NCBI GenBank assembly: GCA_039105265.1
Contig: JAPFFF010000001.1
Coordinates: 2,852,001 to 2,916,000 of the forward strand
Direction: 5' to 3'
From: Tritrichomonas musculus
Taxonomy: Eukaryota > Parabasalia > Tritrichomonadida > Tritrichomonadidae
DNA: 64,000 nucleotides
Position 1 is the first letter of the stretch. Each line of letters begins with the position of its first letter. A program made the translations under genes and the position numbers. The notes below the pieces were generated by a model. That model did not search any database. It worked only from the letters and a program-made list of their open reading frames with translations, and had not been told where the DNA came from. Below, one piece after another: positions 56,482-64,000 of this stretch.

Positions 56482-58317
56482 ATGACTTATCAAAACGCTC
56501 AATTTAGAAACTTTGGAAACGATGAAGGTGACATATTAAACTTTTTCAATGAACATTTAAGAAATTTGGTAGCAAAAAATGGAGGTGATAATACTTTTGC
56601 TATGTATTGTGAAGATTTCCATGATCATGATATTCCAATTGAAAAATTTTCCGAAAGAACTCGAATAAAACTAACTCACCCAAATCATACAATATCTCAA
56701 ATAGAAAAAAGTTTTATTGAAATGACAGTTGAATTTGAAGTTGGATTATCAGAGCATTTACCGAAATTAAATTATTTTACAGAAAAAGGATCACCTCCAA
56801 ATGCCACTTATTCAAATCGAGATAGAGCACAAATAAATCAAATATTTGTTGGTTTTAAAGATGCTGTTGAAATTATTGATGAAGCTAGATTTTATGTTGA
56901 TGGGAAATTGGTTCAAAATTATCATCAAACAGAAATGATTCGTGAATCTTATGCATATAATTCAATTCGTTCAAAGGAATCAAAACAAAATTCACCTCAT
57001 TCTCATACGTTATGGGAAAATGTTTGTAATTTATCTCCTAATGTTTGTGGATGCTACATTCCAATATCTGATTTATGTTGGGAAAATGACCATACGATAA
57101 AATGGGTTCCAATTCGATTAGAGTTAATCATTCCATTCACAGATCAGTTAGCTTTACAAGCTTGGAGATTGTATCCAAATCAAATATTAGGTGAAATAGA
57201 AGAAGAAGTAAGATTTTCTTTGGATGGTTTAGTTTGGTGTCAAGTTCCTCCTCAAAAAGTTGGAGACCGTCAGAAAAAGAAATTGTATTATCAAATGATT
57301 GAATATCATTCTCCTGAAGTTCCAATAATAAATCGTTTTTTACAAATTGGTCAATTAGGAAAGATTGTTTCATCTTTTGAAGTCAATATTGTTAAAAATA
57401 GCGTTGATGTCTCCAAAATTTTTGCTGGAACATCATCAACACTTTGGAAATTAAATAATTACAATGAGAGCAGTACGACGGCTGAATCAAATACAACAAT
57501 GAATCAAGTTTTTTGTGGAGTTATGGAAAATCGTTTAATTGTTAATCCAAAATCAATAAAAATCACAGTTGGACGATCAAATTTGTTTGGATTTGGAATC
57601 AAACCATCAGTTGTTGAAGGATTGATGTCAACTTTACAAGAACCATTAATAATTCCATCTCAAGAATTAACAAGAGTAATTTTTGATACAACTGTCGGAG
57701 ATGATGAAATAAATTTAATTAAATCTATGCCTTTGAAAAATGCAACAAATTTAACATTTATGTTTCCAAGATATGCAAATGATATTACTGTATATAGAAA
57801 TATTATGTATGCAAATGTTCGATTAATAATAGATAAGAAATTGTATCCTCAAGTTGAATTTGCTAATACTTGGAATGGAAGATTTGTTCAATATCAATTA
57901 ATGGCAAATGAATTAGATGGAATTGAAGCAACTCCAGAATATTTAGAATCTATTTGTCAACCTCTGAATAACATAATAATTGAAAACTCTCAAATTAGAG
58001 GAGATTGGAATTTCCACAATAGTTATTATGATGATACAAATTTTGGAATTAATTTCCAATTAGAACGTGGAAATTCGGGTTATGTTTTCGATGGTATAGA
58101 TACTGATAATCATGAAGCTTTAATAAAATTTCATGCTGATTCTATCTTTAATTGGGGTCATCAACAAGAAAATAGTTATCTTTTCCCTACCCATGATGTT
58201 AATGTAAGAAATTTATGTAAACCAGAAATGTGGATTTGTTCTGATACTTATTGGACTTGGTCAATTCAAGATGGAGTTCAATATCATGATGAAGGAGTAC
58301 CAAGTGGCTATAAATAA
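56482..58317 (+). CDS. Major capsid protein-like, copy 2 (fragment B)
   Basis: ATG at 56,482 chosen: it is the codon matching the MTYQNAQF start of copy 1, whereas the longer frame begins inside copy 1's coding sequence. 611 residues, paralogous along the whole length to the preceding gene, with a 31-nt spacer: FVDGKL-like YVDGKLVQNYHQTEMI, FTDQLALQAWRLYPN, LQEPLIIPSQELT, FGINFQLERGNSGYVFDG. The two might build two capsomer types, or one may be a variant shell or spike protein. Confidence 0.72.
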   Translation: MTYQNAQFRNFGNDEGDILNFFNEHLRNLVAKNGGDNTFAMYCEDFHDHDIPIEKFSERTRIKLTHPNHTISQIEKSFIEMTVEFEVGLSEHLPKLNYFTEKGSPPNATYSNRDRAQINQIFVGFKDAVEIIDEARFYVDGKLVQNYHQTEMIRESYAYNSIRSKESKQNSPHSHTLWENVCNLSPNVCGCYIPISDLCWENDHTIKWVPIRLELIIPFTDQLALQAWRLYPNQILGEIEEEVRFSLDGLVWCQVPPQKVGDRQKKKLYYQMIEYHSPEVPIINRFLQIGQLGKIVSSFEVNIVKNSVDVSKIFAGTSSTLWKLNNYNESSTTAESNTTMNQVFCGVMENRLIVNPKSIKITVGRSNLFGFGIKPSVVEGLMSTLQEPLIIPSQELTRVIFDTTVGDDEINLIKSMPLKNATNLTFMFPRYANDITVYRNIMYANVRLIIDKKLYPQVEFANTWNGRFVQYQLMANELDGIEATPEYLESICQPLNNIIIENSQIRGDWNFHNSYYDDTNFGINFQLERGNSGYVFDGIDTDNHEALIKFHADSIFNWGHQQENSYLFPTHDVNVRNLCKPEMWICSDTYWTWSIQDGVQYHDEGVPSGYK

Positions 58318-58341
58318 AGATTTTTATTTGAATAGAAAAAT

Positions 58342-58827
58342 ATGTCGACATTAATTTCATATAACATTGATCCAAATTTAAATATTCAACCATTAAAAAT
58401 TCATAAAACTTATTACCCTGTTCAAGGTTGGAAACTATCAACAAAGGAACAACAAGAACAAAATTTATCAGAATGTTTAACGGTTGATCACTTTTATTTG
58501 GAAAACGATAGATTTGCTTTTAAATATCCATCAGAGTTTCATACTCCAACTCAAGGTCAAGATCGATATATTATATTTCAATATTGTTATTGTGTTGTTA
58601 ATAAGCATACTGCATCAAATTATACTGTTCATGCAAGTTTTGTTCCTCGAAATAATTATTGTGATAGTTTAGTTTATGTTGCAAATTTACAAGTTCCTGA
58701 TGATAATAGAAAATATTTAATTGATTCGAATGTCAAACAAGGTTTTATGGTTTGGTTTAAAGATACAGAAACAAGAAAAATAATAGTTCCTGATTATTTC
58801 ATTTTGTTCTTGAAATTAGAATATTGA
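58342..58827 (+). CDS. Penton or minor capsid protein candidate (fragment B)
   Basis: 161 residues following the capsid pair by 24 nt. Beta-rich, few helices, with strands such as RYIIFQYCYCVVN, NYTVHASFVP and SLVYVANLQVP, and a hydrophobic end YFILFLKLEY. Size, beta composition and location match single-jelly-roll penton proteins of Polintons, but no sequence signature proves it. Confidence 0.5.
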   Translation: MSTLISYNIDPNLNIQPLKIHKTYYPVQGWKLSTKEQQEQNLSECLTVDHFYLENDRFAFKYPSEFHTPTQGQDRYIIFQYCYCVVNKHTASNYTVHASFVPRNNYCDSLVYVANLQVPDDNRKYLIDSNVKQGFMVWFKDTETRKIIVPDYFILFLKLEY

Positions 58828-58862
58828 ATCAATTTTATTTTTGGTGCGAAAATAAAAATTTA

Positions 58863-61055
58863 ATGACAGGTGTTTGGACCGATACAGATTTCAAATTAAT
58901 GACTGCAAGTGGTGTGACTGATTCGAGTTTATTTGTGTTGAAAGAAAATGGTGAGGCGTCAAATTTAACAATAAAATACCCAAAAGATGAGGAAGAGAAA
59001 AAGAAAGGAGAAAGAACAGCAACAATCAAGTCCGATGAAATTGTTGAAGAGTTGCAGACTTTGGATGGACGAACACAAAAATTCTATCCATCAGGTTCTG
59101 CAAAATCAAATTTAGAGATGTATGGAAACAGTGGGAAGTCTATATTAGCTGGAAAAATTGTTGATTATGTACTCGATAATCAAGATAACTCAAAAACTAA
59201 ATTTGTTTTGAAAGATGGTGGTACAGTTCAAAATTTAAAAATTAAATTTAATCTTTTAGAGGGATCAACTGGATATAATAGTGAACTGACTTCTGATAAA
59301 TTAGGGAGAGATCTTACTTCAGTTGTGAATAAAACGGAAAATTTAAGTACAGCATTGAAAGGAGCAACTGGAAATTTTATGTTAAATTCTTCGGACAATA
59401 AAATTCAAATATCAACAAATGCCCTTGTGAAATTTTTCAATCTCTGGAAAAAAATAAATTTATCTTACCCATCAGATGATGATCCAGATAATATCCAAGA
59501 TTTAGGAAATCATGTAACTTTTTCAGAACCACTATATCTTTCCGAAGTTTTACGATTTCCAGTAATAATGCCGAATCCAAAAAAACCGATCGATGATGAT
59601 GGAACCATTAAAGATTATCAATATATATTGGATCTTCAATTTCTCGCAAAAGCAATCTTTTGGAATATGAGAAGTGAAATTAATCAAAATCAATATGTAA
59701 TGGCAAAAATAGGAGCTCCAAAGACTTTTCGAGCTGCACCTCAATTATTAACAGAAGATCCGCAAACAATCACAATTGAGTCCTATGAGAAGATGCTGCA
59801 AAAAAATGAAGATGATTGGAAATTGTATATGGATTATATATTTTCTCAATTGAATCAAAGTTTTGAAGATCAACTTGAATACTTAATTGATAACAAAGAA
59901 TTTGGTAAATTTTGGAGAAATTCAATATTTGTCGAAAATAATTTAAATAATATTCCATTACAACCATTACGACCTCAAACATTAGCAGGGTATGGATTTA
60001 TAACTTTTGATATGAGTAATCTTGAAGCTGCTGATGGTGTTATGTTAACTTCTTTTATATCAGCCGAATACAATAATTCATCATTAATAATTACCATTTA
60101 TGATTATGAGAGTTCACATTTTATTTTCCATATCTTTGATCGAAAACGTTCAAAGATAAACTATCAAATTAAATTCATTGATTATGTTATCGAATGTAAA
60201 ATAACAAATAATGAATTAATTGTTAAATCAAATCAAAATAATATAGAAAGTTCATCATTTGTAATTGAAAATCATAACCTAAAAATAACCTTAAATGGTA
60301 TATTTGAACTAAAATTAGAAGAAACTGAAGCCGATAAAAAATATTGTGAAGAACACCAATATGAAACAGATTCTGGAGAGGAAAGAAATTTAGAAAATCG
60401 AATTGTTGGTTATTACCTTGCTCCTTTGAATGAGAATTTCAAAAATTATTTAACCACTCTTGGGTCATCATCAGGTTCTGTAGATTTTGATACATTAACT
60501 AGAATAACAAATTTAGAAAATACAATGAAAAATTATACAGAAAGGGTATCAACCTTAGAATCAAATGTTGATCAAATTGGAAATGTATTTTCTGCTGATA
60601 CTACTGAGAGTCAAGAATATCGAAATAAAGAAGGTTTTGTCATAAATAATAAAGCTCAAACATTGGCATTAAATGAGGAAAAACCAGTTGTATTAACATT
60701 TGAAGAAAAATTAAAGAAATGGCAAGACGAAGAACTAGATCAATTAAAATGGTTAAATCAAGGAATCAAAGAGATTTGGTCATTTTGTGCTGGTCTTTCA
60801 GAAGATTTATCTCGATTAGAAGAGAATCAATGTCAATGTGGAGGTAATAATAATAATGAGAATGAGAATGTTGATGAAATATTAACTGCTTTGGAACGTA
60901 AATGTCAAAATATTGAAACTGATCTAACGTTTGAAAATTTGACAACCGAGAATCGAATTATGATCTTAGAAGATAAAACTAAAAATATTGAATGTGATAA
61001 ATTTTATGATAGTAGAATTCAGTTATTAGAAGAAAAATGTTCCACAATTGAGTAA
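58863..61055 (+). CDS. Long fibre-like virion protein 1 (fragment B)
   Basis: ATG at 58,863 chosen (the upstream TTG overlaps the previous gene); 730 residues. The N-terminal part has repeated short beta units (FVLKENGEASNLTIKYP, then FVLKDGGTVQNLKIKF 90 residues later, both of the type FVLK-x-G-x-x-x-N-L-x-I-K), which look like fibre repeats. The middle is mixed; the last 170 residues form heptads (LENTMKNYTERVSTLESNVD; LERKCQNIETDLTFENLT) with a CQCGG turn. Beta repeats plus trimeric-looking coiled coils suit an attachment fibre. Confidence 0.55.
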   Translation: MTGVWTDTDFKLMTASGVTDSSLFVLKENGEASNLTIKYPKDEEEKKKGERTATIKSDEIVEELQTLDGRTQKFYPSGSAKSNLEMYGNSGKSILAGKIVDYVLDNQDNSKTKFVLKDGGTVQNLKIKFNLLEGSTGYNSELTSDKLGRDLTSVVNKTENLSTALKGATGNFMLNSSDNKIQISTNALVKFFNLWKKINLSYPSDDDPDNIQDLGNHVTFSEPLYLSEVLRFPVIMPNPKKPIDDDGTIKDYQYILDLQFLAKAIFWNMRSEINQNQYVMAKIGAPKTFRAAPQLLTEDPQTITIESYEKMLQKNEDDWKLYMDYIFSQLNQSFEDQLEYLIDNKEFGKFWRNSIFVENNLNNIPLQPLRPQTLAGYGFITFDMSNLEAADGVMLTSFISAEYNNSSLIITIYDYESSHFIFHIFDRKRSKINYQIKFIDYVIECKITNNELIVKSNQNNIESSSFVIENHNLKITLNGIFELKLEETEADKKYCEEHQYETDSGEERNLENRIVGYYLAPLNENFKNYLTTLGSSSGSVDFDTLTRITNLENTMKNYTERVSTLESNVDQIGNVFSADTTESQEYRNKEGFVINNKAQTLALNEEKPVVLTFEEKLKKWQDEELDQLKWLNQGIKEIWSFCAGLSEDLSRLEENQCQCGGNNNNENENVDEILTALERKCQNIETDLTFENLTTENRIMILEDKTKNIECDKFYDSRIQLLEEKCSTIE

Positions 61056-61083
61056 ATCTTATTTTTGTTGCAAATGTAAAAAA

Positions 61084-64000
61084 ATGCTGACTAAATTTAA
61101 AGGCGATATTCAATTTAAAGTAGATGGTAAAACATATTTAGGTTCTCAATTGTTAACATCAAAATCGAATGAGTTTGAAACTGTTGAAGGTTTTTCTGAT
61201 TATCACGTGACTAGAGATGCATTAACGGTTGAAGATGAAAAATTAAATATACAAATGAATGATGATGATATAACAAAACTATTACAAATCGATGATAAGA
61301 CAGAAGTATTTAAAATCAATTTGAGAAAGAATGTTTTCTTAGATAGTGAAGGAAAATATATTTATCAATTATCAATTTATGTTTTGAATAAAAATTTCGT
61401 ATGTCCATGTGTAACAGCTGCTGAAGATAAAAAAGTGACAATTACTGAAGAAACATCAACAACTCCATACATAAAAGTTGATAAGAATTTAAGTCTTGAT
61501 TTGAAATCTTTGTACATTAATGGTGAAATTAGTATTATTTATCAATTACCTTTAAATCATTTGAAATCAACATTACCTTCCATCAAATGTGATATCATAG
61601 ATTCTAGAAATAGTTTGAAATTACATGAATCTGATAACTTATATTTATACAAACCAAGTATAATCACTGAAGAACAAATTTTTGATAGAAATTCAGTAAC
61701 CGATGAAAAATCAAATTTCAAAGATTGTTATAAAATGGTTTTCAAAATTCCAACTGATTATCAAATTCCAACTGGTTTAAAATTTGAATTCAAAGATTAT
61801 TGTTTTGGAAATCAATGGAGTTTAACCTATGATGGTGAAAAATGGAGTGGTTTGAATGTTCAAGGTCATATCACAGGAAAAATTATTAATAAACGTAATT
61901 TACAAGTTCCAGGGAAAGGTGAAACAAAATATCAAGAAAGAGATGGAGCAGAAATAATGATGAGAAGATCAAAATGGAATACTTATGCAGTTCATAAAAG
62001 ATGGGATTATACTTGGGGTGAATCTGAAAATCCAATTGAAAAACTTTTTCAAGATTCTGATGTTCAAACAAAAATATTATTAAAAGATGGTACTGAAATT
62101 GATGGAGGTGAAAAAGGTTTGACCTTTGTAAGAGAATATCTTCCAGTTGGATGGACAGAAGGAAATCTAAGATATGATTGTTGTGTAATTCGAGCTTATA
62201 TTAATAAATATACCGAAGTAAAAGACAATTTACAATTTGATAATTGGGATCGAGTATATTTAGATTTGAAACTCTCATTTACCAAAGAATGGAATAGATT
62301 AAGTTTTTACCCATCAAATTTGTATACTGGACATGGTGATTATGATAAAAATTATTTTAGTCTCAGAGGTGATTTGGATACAATTGAGAAATTAAATTGT
62401 CATGAATTTGGTCAATTTGGAGTTAACAATCAAGATATTGCAATTTATTTATTTAAAGATTTAGTAGATCCAATTGAAGAAATTAATTGGGATAAAAATA
62501 CTAATCCATTTGAATATATAATTAATCAACAATATTATGAAGTGAGTCCAAATCCAAATGCAGCAACTACTTTATATACAGATTACAACATAACTTCATC
62601 AAAAATTATTACAGCAGACAATATTACAACAATGAGATCAGATTTGAATTTAGTTTCGAACACAGTTGATGTTGTTTCTGTTGATGTTGATAATTTAGAT
62701 AAATCAGTTGAAGGTTTGAAATCAAGAATGGCATTAACTGAACAAATTACTGAAAAATTAGAAGCTGATATTGACAAAATTAGATTAAAACAAAAAATTC
62801 AAATGGTTGCAGGAATGTTAGCTTTTAGTGCAAATGGTCTAATATTTGGTGCAGAAAAAATTACTAGTTGTGTATCTGGTTTATGGAAACAATTTGTTCA
62901 ATCTCGTCAAGAAATGGAATTACCTGATTTATCAAGAAGTATTGGAGTATCATTAAATAGTGTTAGAAATTGGTGTGAATCAGGTCCAACAGAAATTCCA
63001 GTATTTGATGAAAAAGAAGAAGAAATGATTATGACTGTTGGGGGTGCAAAATTATTAACTTATTCATTTAGAGATTCAATGAAGAAACCATTATTGAAAA
63101 TTGTAGATAAAATTGAAGAAATTGAAAGTGATTATATTTCCAGAAGTGAACTAACAAGAATGGATACAATTGATATTGTTACTTATTATCAAGATGAACA
63201 AGCTGCAGTTTTATTTCAAGCAGAAGATGAATTAAAAAATGGTATTTGTGTATTTAAATTATTCACATCTGAAGGTCAAAAACGATTATATATCAAAATT
63301 GAACAAGGTACAATAACTGATTATAAAGGAGTTGATACAACAACAACAATAGATAGCATCACAATTGAAGGTCTTCCAAAATCGGAAGAATATCGTACAA
63401 AATATTTATCCAATATTCGTAAAATTGATAAAAATATAATTATAACAGGAGAAAATACTGACTATAAGATTGCTGGATGTATCATTGAAAACAATACATT
63501 TATGAGACTTTTAGTTGAGAAAACTCCAGCTGATATTGCTTATTTATCTGATATTGAAGCTTTAGATGAAAAAATAAATGCATTAGCAGTCAATAGTCAT
63601 CAAAATGATGTTGCAATGTTTAGTCTTGAATATCCAACAACTGACGAAGTAAATACTGCTTTAGAAACTATTCAACAAGAATTAGCTAAGAAACCAAATA
63701 TTGAAGAATTATATACGAAAGAAGAAGCAGATGCAAAATATCGAAGCAAAAATGATTTGATATATAAAGATGCAGTCGATGTGCCTTTTGAAAATGTCCA
63801 AGATAATTCAGGATCGTGGGAAGTCAAAATAACATTGACTAGGGGAATTCGCCTTGTTGGAACAATATCAAATAACGATGGCTTTGTAAAAGAGTTTGAT
63901 TATTTGTTTGATTATAATGGTGTTATTACTGAAGATGGAGTTAATGTCGATGTTGAAATTGATGGAACAACCTATAACTTGACCTATTATAAAAACGATA
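61084..64000 (+). CDS. Long fibre- or spike-like virion protein 2, partial (fragment B)
   Basis: Open from ATG 61,084 to the window end, at least 972 codons, 28 nt after the preceding gene. Beta-rich first 480 residues (FKGDIQFKVDGKTYLGSQLL; WSLTYDGEKWSGLNVQGH), then heptads (LVSNTVDVVSVDVDNLDKSV; EKLEADIDKIRLKQK), a hydrophobic glycine/alanine segment MVAGMLAFSANGLIFGAEKI (about residue 577), more beta/helix, and near the end TKEEADAKYRSKNDL, which resembles the YTKxEADxKY units of bacteriophage tail fibres. Best guess: receptor-binding or penetration protein of the element. The 3' end is outside the window. Confidence 0.6.
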   Translation, partial: MLTKFKGDIQFKVDGKTYLGSQLLTSKSNEFETVEGFSDYHVTRDALTVEDEKLNIQMNDDDITKLLQIDDKTEVFKINLRKNVFLDSEGKYIYQLSIYVLNKNFVCPCVTAAEDKKVTITEETSTTPYIKVDKNLSLDLKSLYINGEISIIYQLPLNHLKSTLPSIKCDIIDSRNSLKLHESDNLYLYKPSIITEEQIFDRNSVTDEKSNFKDCYKMVFKIPTDYQIPTGLKFEFKDYCFGNQWSLTYDGEKWSGLNVQGHITGKIINKRNLQVPGKGETKYQERDGAEIMMRRSKWNTYAVHKRWDYTWGESENPIEKLFQDSDVQTKILLKDGTEIDGGEKGLTFVREYLPVGWTEGNLRYDCCVIRAYINKYTEVKDNLQFDNWDRVYLDLKLSFTKEWNRLSFYPSNLYTGHGDYDKNYFSLRGDLDTIEKLNCHEFGQFGVNNQDIAIYLFKDLVDPIEEINWDKNTNPFEYIINQQYYEVSPNPNAATTLYTDYNITSSKIITADNITTMRSDLNLVSNTVDVVSVDVDNLDKSVEGLKSRMALTEQITEKLEADIDKIRLKQKIQMVAGMLAFSANGLIFGAEKITSCVSGLWKQFVQSRQEMELPDLSRSIGVSLNSVRNWCESGPTEIPVFDEKEEEMIMTVGGAKLLTYSFRDSMKKPLLKIVDKIEEIESDYISRSELTRMDTIDIVTYYQDEQAAVLFQAEDELKNGICVFKLFTSEGQKRLYIKIEQGTITDYKGVDTTTTIDSITIEGLPKSEEYRTKYLSNIRKIDKNIIITGENTDYKIAGCIIENNTFMRLLVEKTPADIAYLSDIEALDEKINALAVNSHQNDVAMFSLEYPTTDEVNTALETIQQELAKKPNIEELYTKEEADAKYRSKNDLIYKDAVDVPFENVQDNSGSWEVKITLTRGIRLVGTISNNDGFVKEFDYLFDYNGVITEDGVNVDVEIDGTTYNLTYYKND

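Larger units (their letters stand above)
39640..64000. mobile_element. Polinton/Maverick fragment B (structural side)
   Basis: A run of tightly packed genes with spacers mostly of 20-60 nt, including an A32-like packaging ATPase, two double-jelly-roll-like major capsid candidates, a penton candidate and long fibre-like proteins: the morphogenesis set of a Polinton. The left border lies near 39,640-39,660, where host AT-rich DNA changes to GC-richer sequence; the right end lies beyond 64,000. The part seen looks whole, without evident breaks in its large frames, which points to a young copy. No polymerase, integrase or protease is seen within the window. At more than 24 kb it is larger than most described Polintons, mainly because of one giant gene. 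Confidence 0.85.

Noticed and set aside
58484-58672. 62-codon plus frame inside the penton candidate
   Set aside because: Shadow frame, Ile/Leu-rich, overlapping a better-supported gene in the same direction.
1-64000. CRISPR arrays or bacterial operons
   Set aside because: The tandem repeats have no unique spacers, and gene content and promoters are eukaryotic.

Overview
The window looks like nuclear DNA of a parabasalid (trichomonad) protist, most likely Tritrichomonas or a close relative; I cannot name the species. Reasons: very AT-rich intergenic DNA, long genes in which I noticed no introns, start codons placed just downstream of TCA-Y-W initiator (Inr) motifs such as TCACTT or TCATTT, lineage-typical families (BTB-like/BspA-LRR/ankyrin genes, TKL-like kinases, Sel1 repeats, giant AAA proteins) and abundant Polinton (Maverick) DNA. 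The standard genetic code fits all genes. Several starts proposed here are the first in-frame ATG, because TTG or GTG starts are not expected in this host.

Layout. (1) 1 to about 12,390: left Polinton fragment, treated as a fossil. It holds a protein-primed family B DNA polymerase (minus), a eukaryotic-type protein kinase, some sixteen small and mostly helical genes, many preceded by a shared CTTGACG-type motif plus Inr, and the C-terminal part of the element integrase. (2) About 12,390 to 21,729: a large host gene (minus) with a kinase domain, Sel1-like repeats, an acidic 24-bp minisatellite and six dynein-related AAA modules. Its 3' end runs in frame into the Polinton integrase tail, and its kinase domain is split by a 2,041-bp TA-flanked inverted-repeat transposon at 19,495-21,535. 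(3) 21,730-29,900: host pseudogene territory with two diverged copies of a kinase relic, a 518-residue unknown gene with a nearly identical 243-bp partial copy, a small membrane protein gene, and a decayed BTB-like/BspA-LRR/ankyrin gene. (4) 30,254-39,449: conserved host genes, namely a GH3 glycosidase with permuted domain order and one apparent frameshift, a PPP phosphatase with an insert, and an AGC kinase whose catalytic domain is split by an 18-bp minisatellite. (5) About 39,640 to 64,000 and beyond: the structural half of a second Polinton, with a 3,811-residue repeat protein, an A32-like packaging ATPase, two tandem major-capsid-like genes, a penton-like candidate, a glycine-rich minor virion candidate and two long fibre-like genes, the last running off the window.

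How it fits together. The left fragment carries replication and integration genes and no capsid genes; the right carries morphogenesis genes and no polymerase or integrase inside the window. They may be two separate insertions or two ends of one family rearranged around 27 kb of host DNA. The most unusual points are the integrase-tail fusion to the host AAA gene, the kinase inside the left element, the giant protein built of a degenerate repeat of roughly 88 residues, and the phage-tail-fibre-like motif in the last gene. All domain calls are from reading motifs; no database search was run.
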